Positions 35,701 to 42,484 of a DNA stretch of 64,000 nucleotides are shown one piece after another. Positions within the stretch are counted from its first letter, which is position 1, and each line of letters starts with the position of its first letter. The notes under the pieces were generated by a model. It ran no database searches and was not told where the DNA came from. It saw only the letters and a list, made by a program, of their open reading frames with translations. A program made the translations under genes and the position numbers. The DNA is from Bacteroidia bacterium (lineage in GTDB: Bacteria > Bacteroidota > Bacteroidia > J057): positions 62,001 through 126,000 of the forward strand of contig JAUIGE010000006.1 in NCBI GenBank assembly GCA_030430205.1, written 5' to 3'.

Positions 35701-36304
35701 CCCTACGGAGTATGAGAGCAGTATGACGCTGATTGCCAGTGTTGGGGTAGAGGAGAGAGCAGAGAGCAGAGAGGAGAGACTGCTCGTAGGAGCGTTTATT
35801 GACGATACTTGTCGGGGATATGGCTTTGTGGAGTATGTGGAATTCCTGGAGGAATACCGCGTGATCTTTAGCTTGCAGGGCAATGCTTCGGATATAGGTC
35901 GCCAGCTGACTTTTAATGTATATGATACGCAGTCGGGGCAGGAGTTTATTTCTGATAAAAAGGAGGAGTTTTATGTCACGGATCGCATTTTGGGCGAGAT
36001 GATGGAGCCATTTGTGCTCTTCGAGCACCTCGCCCTGCCTGAGGCAGGTTATTTCCTGGAGCAGAATTATCCGAATCCTTATGATTCGAAGACGAGCATT
36101 CGCTTTATTCTGCCGCAGGATGAGCAGGTGAGGCTGAGCGTCTATGACCAGTTGGGCAAGCTTATCGCCGTACCGGTGGATGAATACCGCGCAGCGGGGG
36201 AACATAGTGTGGTTTTTGATGCAGCCAAGCTGCCTGTAGGCATTTACCACTATACGATTGAGGCCGGAGAATTCAGGGCGTCGAGGAAGATGGTGAAGAT
36301 GTAG
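29789..36304 (+). CDS. Giant T9SS-exported surface protein 3
   Basis: A 2171-residue paralog of giants 1 and 2. It has a rather long signal peptide (basic stretch HWRKETRLLRKW, core FLLLGLALGKPALYA). The head has SDWYVTISW and several Cys residues. Then come Fn3-like domains (with ERSLPAGGFEELTIL), regulatory-like repeats (GVQGVEVCVV, GDYEIRGIYYHDSA), the core HDPPGDNSFAW, a helical stretch, beta domains, two GWNW repeats, DDTCRGYGFVEYVEFLEEY, and a sorting domain from YPNPYD. The tail is nearly identical to giant 2, while the head differs from both paralogs. It is divergent from the cytochrome/multicopper oxidase operon. No regulator gene adjoins it, unlike the other two. Confidence 0.9.
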   Translation: MNPFFCHFRHWRKETRLLRKWSYFNLFLLLGLALGKPALYAQGPCNDAYCIPFPFTVSQNTSDWYVTISWNDTIPASSCSGCAGGSQEYIEASLDSYQNTPRLFSHEYTNSRFSGSFKKPLGPANVSLLYLNLFTTSSSCGNYYSSGNCNFRPNIGNPGSPPGILDFFVARTTQLYDPVQVSASMTSAEGSEFDQVTLRWQKGTDAPDSVIAYHIYRDNIFIAEVAATEYEYIDKNLLPGASYPYYIQTIISDTALVAGLSPNYSPNFWFPFHSPGALITGKTLTPLLQASDGLSSAHVKLSWDNLARVCSDLRIERSLPAGGFEELTILNKNATAYTDSDPIPGYAYTYRVLPLDANGDVLYTMSDQGYRKPNGIVKGKVTALGGAGVQGVEVCVVALNPVLPAGALPVPATGYCSTTNASGDYEIRGIYYHDSASFVVTPSFPNHIFGPANKQIILETSNATQAGINFTDSTSVSIFGKVLFPPAADFGAAGSQPIGIKDAKILLDTLDRGIRTNANGEWSYAVTQAGTYRFQAIFNDHDFDVVGAFADASGDIALVQVTDQNISGVDFINQEVDSIRIRVQDGCGQPLAVQANAHGSTPRVRVIHEKGPAFFDKYVSVNPTGFATVVLPASQFQLKAQDDPAFLNANVADQLTDTTLRFDLVSRDSVLLFTTDTTLRITPGRSTTIGDSTIIIPADTAFVIRKDSSYQSLQPQANFIYYGPFEVKIDFEEAGAEIIKSCKATGPGTAADSIILMKSNAVYLLDIEVVDQSSGCLVDTGHVRIYDYLGDREREDIVIPIQNGHAFYQEVAGEPSIAAGGAYPFQKLLFMSIGAGVRAPQDEGWWVLVEGAKELTPSFTTRSPEIPDLIVHDPPGDNSFAWVEKGSEYSTFTTVDYEFGGGTNVFADLIIGSKFKATAGTPFFQTGSETGIGASLVFEAGFGFTGTNKGGFRTTYAFEENFSTSSDPVFTGYEGDIYIGKALNQLFSIAKVLEFDPNTCIAEVKDKANMEPTGIASTFIYSEKHITGVIIPQIEYLAGLLREQANRETNQTVKDNLLNEADSFLVDKENWGRILSQNATNRDQAALFQKNLSFSAGASYQKTESYNQNASHSYELLSYAESSFAIGLAWVSSGFGFWSEGKAGVAGNMRYASTKETGTDSTNTFTVGYELADEDIGDFFSVDILTDPAYNVPAFRLFAGTSSCPHEPGTQSRDRAKLNVFPPRIDGVPKGAKAVFTAQLVNESESQEAREYQLRVIPQTNPGGAIVTMGGQNISNNSISYFIDAFQSTEVDITVAPGPRSANYEKIGIMMYPPCEYDLWGNGGNLTNGDTFYITVNFETECSAVSLLNPTDNWLVNANNSDLLKVDFSGYDLNNPFLESLTLEYQPQNQGWLEGPQIPRDSLKDLIYRKFWDVSGLADGQYKIRARANCNAGRGSTQSSALSGLIDRNSIAPFGIPTPSDGFLRLGQLISVTFDKDIDCGFTDPVPTYSPQITLMRTDDNTFIPMNVQCSENADQINLVPTINLFNMPELEDVILIARVQGIQDAQGNVQKYPVEWAFKVNASPVFWDPDSLALVFPAGKAASFSGTLKNTSGLSKAFEITDFPSWLQPEVLSGSILSDGEYEIRFFVDADLPIGTYRDSITAMVDGWPEYLDITYEAVATPPNWKVDPGKYTYSMNMVLALSLDQGDVNLSRDDRDMIAALFNGEIRGVAQLQYVAQFDKYMAFLTVYSDIPANEEISFSMWRASTGVEHVAKETFYFASELVYGQINNPEILHTDGVFQVIPLQQGWNWISLNLSNADMTIANLLNSLGSPEVGNNVTVKRKDGATATFTQIATPILYGSQWSGNLQQLDNKQAYLIHLSHAPDTLRVPGKPITAFDNINMLSGWNWIGFQPQSAQPVGDALSSVNLRNLDILKGHNAFSQYHKGSNTWYGGLQFMEPGKGYKLKLKDGVSYNDLVYSRLGLKDFAVDPTEYESSMTLIASVGVEERAESREERLLVGAFIDDTCRGYGFVEYVEFLEEYRVIFSLQGNASDIGRQLTFNVYDTQSGQEFISDKKEEFYVTDRILGEMMEPFVLFEHLALPEAGYFLEQNYPNPYDSKTSIRFILPQDEQVRLSVYDQLGKLIAVPVDEYRAAGEHSVVFDAAKLPVGIYHYTIEAGEFRASRKMVKM
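35750..35792 (+). repeat. Purine-rich repeat element in frame within giant gene 3
   Basis: AGAGCAGAGAGCAGAGAGG followed by AGAGACTGCT, at the same place as in giants 1 and 2. It encodes EERAESREERLLVG, a charged loop before the DDTCRGYG domain. Confidence 0.55.
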
Positions 36305-36348
36305 AAGAGGCGAGACGGCGGGAGGCGAGACTGAAGACTGCTTACTAA
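36305..36348 (+). repeat. Intergenic purine-rich repeat after giant gene 3
   Basis: The tract holds GGCGAGACTGAAGACTGCTT, a variant of the DNA after giant gene 2. It begins directly after the stop codon. Confidence 0.5.
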
Positions 36349-36391
36349 ATCCTGGTTCCTGGTTGTAAGACTGGGAACCAGGATATTTTTT
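36349..36391 (+). terminator. Terminator of giant gene 3
   Basis: An 11-bp perfect stem, ATCCTGGTTCC (36349-36359) with GGAACCAGGAT (36374-36384), is followed by A and six T. Confidence 0.75.
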
Positions 36392-36630
36392 GGGAAATCA
36401 ATGTGGAATTCTTTGAAAATCTTCAGCGGTGAATGACATGCCTGAAGGAAACCAGGTATATGACCAGGAAACATTGGGGACATAACACACTGTCTTTTAA
36501 TTTTCAGTAAATTCATTCCCCCCTTTTCCACCTCCACACTTTATTCATTGATCTGAAATCATTTTTGCCGTTCTTTTCCGTCTAAGATAAGACCGGGCAA
36601 TCCCAATCATTTCAACCAATATTCCTTTTT
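36392..36630. other. Intergenic region with no recognised feature
   Basis: The 326 bases between giant gene 3 and the barrel gene hold the repeat and terminator listed above. The remaining 240 bases show no open frame of note, no clear TAnnTTTG promoter and no strong hairpin. Confidence 0.6.
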
Positions 36631-37473
36631 ATGAAAAAAACCGCCTTAACGCTTTTTTTGCTACTTGCTGTCATGGCCATGATGGCGCAGAAGGCTGAAA
36701 AAAAAGCTGAGAAAAAACAGAAAAGAGTCGAGCGCAGGGAGCGACACCTCGAGAAAAAAGACAGGCACCAGCAGGAAAATCGTTTCCTCCTGGTAGATCT
36801 GGGCGCCAGCTCCAACTACACCGTGGACACGCGCATGGCCCAAAACCACTATCAGGGTGGCGGTGCCTACGCCAGCCTGGCATACCAGCACGAAAAGCCC
36901 AAAGGCTTTTATGACATCCAACTGGGCAGTTTCACTTACAACAGCCTCAACGCTGCTCATGAAGGCGCAAGCCTGGATAACTTCCGCTATGATAGCCGTA
37001 TCGCCTATTTGAGAAATACCTCAGCCCTGGGCGAAAAATGGCTCTTCAGGCTGGGCGGCTCACTCGATTTCACCTACAATGCCCGAATCAACTACAATCT
37101 CGGCAATGACGCTCTGGGACATGATGGCATACTTTCGCTGGGCCTTGCCAGTTCGCTCAGCCGCGAGCTGCACTTTTTCAAAAGAGACTGGCAATTCCGC
37201 GCAGATGCCCGGCTCCCGCTTTTCGCATACCTCAACCGCATGCCCGAATACAGCCTTAGCGGCTGGGGCGGTACCTCCAGCACTTTTAAGCCTATAGGCG
37301 CCTACAACCGCCTGAATACAGGCTTTTCGCTTTTTAAGCCTTTTCACAAACACACCCCCAATGGCTTTCAACTAAGCTACAATTGGGATTTCTACAGCTT
37401 TCAGGATAGCGATATTCACCGGGTGCGGGTGGGAAACCATCAGTTGGGCCTGGCGATGTTGATTAGGTTGTAG
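36631..37473 (+). CDS. Predicted outer-membrane barrel protein with a charged N-terminal linker
   Basis: A 280-residue protein with a signal peptide (TALTLFLLLAVMAMMAQ), directly followed by about 30 residues that are almost all Lys, Glu, Arg and Gln (AEKKAEKKQKRVERRERHLE). Then come alternating strands with many aromatics (GFYDIQLGSFTYNSL, WLFRLGGSLDFTYNARINY, GFQLSYNWDFYSF), ending in LGLAMLIRL. This suggests a barrel with a periplasmic helical extension. I do not recognise a named family. The nine-unit heptamer repeat starts right after its stop codon, and the S41 peptidase follows 77 bases later on the same strand. Confidence 0.65.
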   Translation: MKKTALTLFLLLAVMAMMAQKAEKKAEKKQKRVERRERHLEKKDRHQQENRFLLVDLGASSNYTVDTRMAQNHYQGGGAYASLAYQHEKPKGFYDIQLGSFTYNSLNAAHEGASLDNFRYDSRIAYLRNTSALGEKWLFRLGGSLDFTYNARINYNLGNDALGHDGILSLGLASSLSRELHFFKRDWQFRADARLPLFAYLNRMPEYSLSGWGGTSSTFKPIGAYNRLNTGFSLFKPFHKHTPNGFQLSYNWDFYSFQDSDIHRVRVGNHQLGLAMLIRL

Positions 37474-37536
37474 AATAGAGAGTAGAGAGTAGAGAGTAGA
37501 GAGTAGAGAATAGAGAATAGAGAATAGAGAATAGAG
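37474..37536 (+). repeat. Tandem heptamer A(G/A)TAGAG, nine units
   Basis: Nine perfect 7-base units: one AATAGAG, four AGTAGAG, then four AATAGAG. The tract fills the gap between the stop codon at 37471-37473 and the start of the S41 gene at 37551. Confidence 0.9.
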
Positions 37537-37550
37537 AAAAACGGATTAAC

Positions 37551-38558
37551 ATGAAAAAATATATTATTTTCTTTTTGATTGGCTGCCTGTTGGCAGCATT
37601 TACAGCTTGTGAGCGCTTGCTCGTGGGGCCTGATGCACCCGCTGACCCTGTCAACGTCTTTGATGAAGCCTGGACCTTCGCGGATCGGGAGTATTCGTTT
37701 TTCGAATTCAAAGACATAGACTGGGATGCCGCATATCAGGAATTCCGACCCAAAATCACCGATGATATGACAGAAGAAGCTTTGTTTGAAGTCATCGCAG
37801 ATATGCTCTATCTGCTCCGTGACGGGCATGTCAACCTGCGCTCTTCTTTCAATCGCTCCCGCAATTGGTCCTGGTTTCTGAATTCTCCCGAGAATTTTAA
37901 TTACAGCATCCTGGAGCGCAATTACTTTGAGGCGAAACAGCAATTTGTGGGGCCTTTTGTGGTACACGACTTTGGCGATGTCGGCTACTTCTACTACCCC
38001 AGTTTTGGCTCAGGGGTAAGCGGCAGCGATATGGACTATATCGTAGAAAAGTTTAAAGACCATAAAGGCCTGATCATAGACATGCGCGGCAATGGCGGCG
38101 GCTCGCTGAGCAATGTCTACCAAATCGCAGGGCGATTTACAAAGGAGGAAATCACCGCTGCCAAAGAGCGCTATAAAATCGGACCGGAGCATGAAGCATT
38201 TTCCGAATTGGAAGAGCTAACATTGGAACCGAGAGGCACTTTTTATGAAAAGCCTGTGATTCTGCTCACCAACCGCGGTTGCTACTCTGCCACCAATTTC
38301 TTCACGACTTTTATGCGCACCCTGCCCACGGTCACTGTGATGGGAGATACCACCGGCGGCGGCGGCGGCGGGCCTACCTTTACTGAACTGGCCAACGGCT
38401 GGAGCCTGCGCGTATCTGCAACGCAGTTGCTGACGCTCGACAATTTCAATGTGGAAGACGGCGTACCGCCCGATGTGCAGGTCGATCTCGATCCGGCCGA
38501 TGAGGCCAATGGGATTGATACGATACTGGAGCTGGCGTTGGAGGAGTTGAGGAAATGA
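37551..38558 (+). CDS. S41-family peptidase lipoprotein
   Basis: A 335-residue protease with a lipoprotein signal (FFLIGCLLAAFTAC, Cys20). The S41 core shows LRDGHVNL (89-96), IIDMRGNGGG (175-184), the nucleophile Ser246 in NRGCYSATNFF, and GDTTGGGGGG (265-274). There is no PDZ domain, unlike CtpA-type enzymes, so it belongs to the short S41 group common in Bacteroidota. It is anchored in the outer or inner membrane and probably degrades peptides in the periplasm or at the surface. It ends at a convergent terminator. Confidence 0.9.
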   Translation: MKKYIIFFLIGCLLAAFTACERLLVGPDAPADPVNVFDEAWTFADREYSFFEFKDIDWDAAYQEFRPKITDDMTEEALFEVIADMLYLLRDGHVNLRSSFNRSRNWSWFLNSPENFNYSILERNYFEAKQQFVGPFVVHDFGDVGYFYYPSFGSGVSGSDMDYIVEKFKDHKGLIIDMRGNGGGSLSNVYQIAGRFTKEEITAAKERYKIGPEHEAFSELEELTLEPRGTFYEKPVILLTNRGCYSATNFFTTFMRTLPTVTVMGDTTGGGGGGPTFTELANGWSLRVSATQLLTLDNFNVEDGVPPDVQVDLDPADEANGIDTILELALEELRK

Positions 38559-38562
38559 TGAG

Positions 38563-38593
38563 GGGATGAGAGGATGAGAGGATGAGAGGATGA
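38563..38593 (+). repeat. Tandem octamer AGGATGAG, about four units
   Basis: Three full units and one partial 8-base unit (the first with GGG) start 4 bases after the S41 stop codon. Confidence 0.75.
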
Positions 38594-38600
38594 TAAAGCA

Positions 38601-38636
38601 AAAAGGGGACTGTGCGTAGCACAATCCCCTTTTTTT
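38601..38636. terminator. Bidirectional terminator between convergent genes
   Basis: AAAAGGGGA and TGTGC pair with GCACA and TCCCCTTTT around a GTA loop, with one mismatch. A-rich DNA on the left and T-rich DNA on the right allow it to work on both strands. It serves the S41 gene and the facing T9SS protein gene. Confidence 0.85.
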
Positions 38637-38653
38637 ATGGATAAAAAATCTTG

Positions 38654-40057
38654 TTACTGCTTCACGATACGACGTGTAGTCGCACCCAGAGAAGTTTCTA
38701 CGCGGAGCATATAGATGCCGCTAACAGCATCAGTCATGTCGATAGTAGTGAAGTAGTCACGTACATTCTTTGCATTCTCGCTGTAGATCAGCTTTCCTGC
38801 GAGGTCATATACACTCACTTTCACATTGTCAGCTTTTTCCATTTCGAGAGTCAGGTTAACCTGACCATTGCTCGGGTTAGGGAAAGCTTTGAGAGAAGAG
38901 ATGCCTGCATCGAGGTCTTCGATGGCGACATTGCCCAATACCTCAACGGTATCAACAATCGCATCACAGTTAGAACCATAAGTAACCACAAAGGCATACT
39001 TGCCAGCAGAAAGGCCTGTAGCTGTAGGACCGGTTTGTGGAGGGTTGGTTACCCAGGTAATACGCTTCTGGCCGATACCGCCGCTAACTGAAACCGTAGC
39101 AGTACCATTACTTGTTCCATCATCTGGAGTCTGCATTTTGCTGTCAACAGAGATAGCGGTAGGAGGTGTATCCTGGATGCTTACCCATGGCCAGATCCAG
39201 AAGTCCTGTACATACCAGGCTTCACAGCCACCAGGCGTAAACATCATGTCGCCATTACAATCGCGGTAGATATCACCGGCAGTAGGACTTGGAATTTCAA
39301 GAAGGTTCGGGCCATTCCAGTACCCATAGTAGCTGCTTGGGTAAAAGTTGGATACGCGAGACGCACCTGGGCCACCAGAAGAACAAACTTTCACATCGCA
39401 TGTATCTTCGCGGAAAGCGGCGATGATACCCAGTGTATCAGTAGTAGGTCCCATAAAGTCAACACGAACACCAAAACGTCCCTGGCAAAGCGCAAATTCA
39501 GGGTAAAAAGTAATGATACCAAAGCTATTAATAGCTCCAGTCAAGGAAGTGTTGGTAATCAAAGTATCTGCCCAAAGCACATTGCTGGTGAAATATCTGG
39601 TAACCGGATCTAACTCAACAAGAGATACAACCAGTGAATCATTTTGGCCACTGCCATTTCTGTGAGAGATAAACAGATCTATTGAGTCTACAGTAACGGT
39701 ATGCTGGTCATAGTTATACCCTGTTCCGGCAAGATTTGCCAAAGAGTCAAAACTAACCACCGCATAGGTCATATCTCCAGAGGATGAGAAGTTTTTGTTC
39801 ATCGTCCAGAAGAAAGCAGCATCATTGTCATTCAGGGAGTCATAATCCAGGATAAAGCTGGTGTTGGCACGAGAAGCCGCATCTTTATCAAACTCATGGT
39901 ATGAGTTCGCACGAATCTTTTGGTTTGTAATCTGAAAGTAGCTTCTTTTCGCAATATCAGCTTCCTTCACTTGAGCCTGGGTCATTACCTGGCCAAGGGC
40001 GGGAATTGCCAGTAATACCATCAAAGAGATACTAAGTAGAATGTTAAGTTTTTTCAT
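38654..40057 (-). CDS. T9SS-exported protein with a SprB-like repeat
   Basis: A 467-residue secreted protein. It has a signal peptide (core ILLSISLMVLLAIPALG), then about 270 residues of unrecognised sequence with several Cys residues (FREDTCDVKVCSSGG, YRDCNGDMMFTPGGCEAWY). Next is one SprB-like Ig repeat (TVSVSGGIGQKRITWVTNPP, GLSAGKYAFVV). A type A sorting domain (LKAFPNPSNGQVNLTLEMEK to GIYMLRVETSLGATTRRIVK) ends the protein. It is probably secreted or surface-attached. No enzymatic motif is evident. Confidence 0.85.
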   Translation of the reverse strand: MKKLNILLSISLMVLLAIPALGQVMTQAQVKEADIAKRSYFQITNQKIRANSYHEFDKDAASRANTSFILDYDSLNDNDAAFFWTMNKNFSSSGDMTYAVVSFDSLANLAGTGYNYDQHTVTVDSIDLFISHRNGSGQNDSLVVSLVELDPVTRYFTSNVLWADTLITNTSLTGAINSFGIITFYPEFALCQGRFGVRVDFMGPTTDTLGIIAAFREDTCDVKVCSSGGPGASRVSNFYPSSYYGYWNGPNLLEIPSPTAGDIYRDCNGDMMFTPGGCEAWYVQDFWIWPWVSIQDTPPTAISVDSKMQTPDDGTSNGTATVSVSGGIGQKRITWVTNPPQTGPTATGLSAGKYAFVVTYGSNCDAIVDTVEVLGNVAIEDLDAGISSLKAFPNPSNGQVNLTLEMEKADNVKVSVYDLAGKLIYSENAKNVRDYFTTIDMTDAVSGIYMLRVETSLGATTRRIVKQ

Positions 40058-40278
40058 AAATAATAAGTTGATTAGAAAAAGTAGTTACTTTGTTTTTAAA
40101 ACTAGACGGCAAAAGATGGAATTTTTAAGAAAAAATCCAATCATTTGACAATTATTCGAAGAAGAAACGAGGAGAAGTATCCTTCTGGTTGCTCCTGAGA
40201 TCCCTAAAGATTGGCTTAAACCTTAAAATAATCATTATTTCACTATGAATCCCCAGCTTTTTTTCCTATATTAGAATT

Positions 40279-40344
40279 GCGTTCACCACGAACGCTGATA
40301 TTAGGGCTTGGGGGTTCCGCTTCTTTGAAGCGGAGCCTTTTTTT
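40279..40344 (+). ncRNA. Candidate small RNA with two hairpins and an intrinsic terminator
   Basis: Hairpin GCGTTC-ACCAC-GAACGC (40279-40295) is followed 17 bases later by a terminator: GGTTCCGCTTC (40313-40323) paired with GAAGCGGAGCC (40327-40337), then seven T. TATATTAG (40267-40274), one mismatch from TAnnTTTG, lies just upstream, though without a clear -33 element. No gene ends here: the leftward gene starts at 40057 and reads away, and the next rightward gene begins at 40657. A terminator without a gene suggests a short RNA of about 65 nt. Confidence 0.4.
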
Positions 40345-40393
40345 GTTAAAAGAGCTTTACTAAACTTTAAAAGTTTAGTAAAGCTCTTTTAAC
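40345..40393. repeat. Perfect 24-bp inverted repeat with a one-base centre
   Basis: The arm at 40345-40368 (starting GTTAAAAGAGCTTTAC) is the exact reverse complement of 40370-40393. It starts immediately after the T-run of the preceding terminator-like hairpin. Such a long perfect palindrome is rare in bacterial DNA. Confidence 0.9.
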
Positions 40394-40414
40394 AAAACAC
40401 CCCAATTAAAATTG

Positions 40415-40442
40415 AAAGAGAGACACCGGGGTGTCTCTCTTT
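40415..40442. repeat. 13-bp stem-loop with a two-base spacer
   Basis: AAAGAGAGACACC (40415-40427) and GGTGTCTCTCTTT (40430-40442) are perfectly complementary. It is the last of four stem-loops in this 600-base gap. The bases on to 40656 are AT-rich and show no further clear feature. Confidence 0.8.
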
Positions 40443-40656
40443 GGTGGCTAAATTAAAGGAGAATCGAAAAAATAAAATAAATCTTTTTGTGCTTTTTAAA
40501 ATATCTAATGAGAGAATAAGGGTTTATACAATATTTTCTCATTTGTCCACATATTATACAAAAGAAAGTGATACTGATCAAATAATGTGTTCAATTTTTT
40601 GATATATAACAACAACGGGAAAGTGCAACCCTTATTTCTTTCAATCATAAAAATTC

Positions 40657-41838
40657 ATGACAAAAAGATTTATCCTGCTTCTGGCCGCCTTCCTCTCACT
40701 CCATATTTGCTTCTCACAGGTTTTTGAAGATCCTGCTTTTGACAAGGATGCCCAAAAAGGCATTGAGTATATCTACAATTTTGAGTTTGACAAAGCTGAA
40801 TCCGTTTTTCTTTCTCTAAAAGAAAAATACCCGGAGCATCCAGCTCCTTATTTTTTCCTGGCCACCAACCGCTGGTGGCAAAATTATCTCTCCGCCAAAA
40901 CGCCGCTCTTTTATGGCTTTATAGAATCCATGATCGAAAAATCCCTTGAGTTGAATGAGCATTTTGAGGGTAAACCCGCTTATCACATGGAATACACCTA
41001 TTTCCAATTCATGGGCAATGCCCTGAAAGCCCGGGTCAATTCCGCTCAGGGAAATTGGTGGACAGCAGCCAACTCCGCCAGAAAGATCATCAGCCCCGTC
41101 AAGGAGGGCTTTCAATATGTAGATACAAGAGCGGAATTCGCTTTTGCTTCTGGCATTTATCATTATTATGCAGAGGTTTACCCCAGAGAATACCCCATAG
41201 TCAAACCTTTTATGGGTTTTTTCCCCGAAGGCAATGAAGCCCTGGGCTTGCGGGAACTGAAAATGGCTGCCAGCAAAAATAATTATGCACAGGCTGAATG
41301 TATGTTTTATCTCAGCTATATCTACCTCGAAGAGAGAGGAGACATGGTCGATGGTCTCCATATTTCCCGGAAACTGGCACAGCGTTTTCCCAACAATACC
41401 TGGTTTCTGGCCGATTACGCACATGCGCTTTTGCTCAACCAGGAGTATACCGAGGCAAGAAAAATCCTTCACCAAATGGTGGCTCGCTTCGAAATGCAAT
41501 CCGGCTACAAAACCCAAAATATTAACAGCAAACAGTCGCTCTATACCTCCCACCTCATGATAAAGGTGTATCAGTATCTGGGAAAAATCTATTTGTTTAA
41601 GGATAGCAGCTACGAAAGGGCGCTCTATTTTTTCGAAAAAAGTGAATCCATGGCGAGCCTTGCAAAAGTAACAGAAGACAACCTGCTGGCAGAAGATACC
41701 TATTATAAAGGCCGTTGCTATGACGGCATGGGTCAAAGGGAAAAGGCCATCAGCCACTACAGAAAAGCCCTCGATATGGACGGGAATATCTATATTCGCG
41801 ATGATGCAAAGGCCTGCCTCAAGGCCGCTTGTAAGTAA
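40657..41838 (+). CDS. Exported TPR protein of unknown function
   Basis: A 393-residue protein with a signal peptide (FILLLAAFLSLHICFSQ) and helical TPR-like repeats for the rest of its length (YNFEFDKAESVFLSLKEKYPEHPAPYFF, QAECMFYLSYIYLEE, YYKGRCYDGMGQREKAISHY). No catalytic motif is seen, and TPR proteins of this sort usually act as binding scaffolds in the periplasm. It is followed after 14 bases by the YigZ-family gene, so the two are probably co-transcribed. Confidence 0.75.
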   Translation: MTKRFILLLAAFLSLHICFSQVFEDPAFDKDAQKGIEYIYNFEFDKAESVFLSLKEKYPEHPAPYFFLATNRWWQNYLSAKTPLFYGFIESMIEKSLELNEHFEGKPAYHMEYTYFQFMGNALKARVNSAQGNWWTAANSARKIISPVKEGFQYVDTRAEFAFASGIYHYYAEVYPREYPIVKPFMGFFPEGNEALGLRELKMAASKNNYAQAECMFYLSYIYLEERGDMVDGLHISRKLAQRFPNNTWFLADYAHALLLNQEYTEARKILHQMVARFEMQSGYKTQNINSKQSLYTSHLMIKVYQYLGKIYLFKDSSYERALYFFEKSESMASLAKVTEDNLLAEDTYYKGRCYDGMGQREKAISHYRKALDMDGNIYIRDDAKACLKAACK

Positions 41839-41852
41839 TTTGGATTTTTGAC

Positions 41853-42461
41853 ATGGAAGATGAAGTATTTTTTTCCCGGCCGATCACTCAATCAGAAGGA
41901 AGCTTTAAAGATAGAGGTTCCAAGTTTTTTGCGTTTGCCTTCCCCGTACGGGAAATAGAGGAAGTAAACGACTGTATCCAGCAAATAAAGAAAAAATACC
42001 ACGATGCACGCCATCATTGTACCGCCTACCGCATCGGGATGGAAGGAGAGCATATCTATACCAATGATGATGGAGAACCCGGCAATACCGCCGGAGCGCC
42101 CATCCTTGCAGCCATCCGGTCAGCTGAGTTGACAGATATACTCATCGTGGTGGTTCGGTATTTTGGAGGAATAAAACTGGGCGTAAGGGGGCTAATAGAA
42201 GCCTACCGCGGCGCAGCCGAGGATGCCATAGCCCAGGGCACTTTCGAAAAAATCATCCCTAAAACTACTTTTACCATTGATTTTTCCTATCCCCAAACTT
42301 CCGAAGTCAACCAAATCCTCCATTTTTTCGAAACCGAAAAAATAAACGCCAGCTATACCGATACATGCAGCATCACGCTGGCAATTGAAACCAAAAACTT
42401 TGATAAGTTACAGCAGCAATTTGAGTTGGCGCGAATTCCGCTTAAGGTACTTGAAGAGTAG
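41853..42461 (+). CDS. YigZ / IMPACT-family protein (UPF0029)
   Basis: A 202-residue cytoplasmic protein with the family signature: KDRGSKFFAFAFPV, DARHHCTAYRIG, NDDGEPGNTAGAPIL, and VVVRYFGGIKLGVRGLIEAY. The C-terminal 70 residues form the second, ferredoxin-like domain. Relatives of the eukaryotic IMPACT protein are linked to translation control, but the bacterial role is not settled. The stop codon lies inside a 14-bp direct repeat. Confidence 0.9.
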   Translation: MEDEVFFSRPITQSEGSFKDRGSKFFAFAFPVREIEEVNDCIQQIKKKYHDARHHCTAYRIGMEGEHIYTNDDGEPGNTAGAPILAAIRSAELTDILIVVVRYFGGIKLGVRGLIEAYRGAAEDAIAQGTFEKIIPKTTFTIDFSYPQTSEVNQILHFFETEKINASYTDTCSITLAIETKNFDKLQQQFELARIPLKVLEE

Positions 42462-42484
42462 GCAGTTGGAAGTAGGCAGTTGAC
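42457..42484 (+). repeat. 14-bp direct repeat overlapping a stop codon
   Basis: AGTAGGCAGTTGGA (42457-42470) is followed at once by AGTAGGCAGTTGAC (42471-42484). The first copy contains the stop codon of the YigZ gene. Confidence 0.75.
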
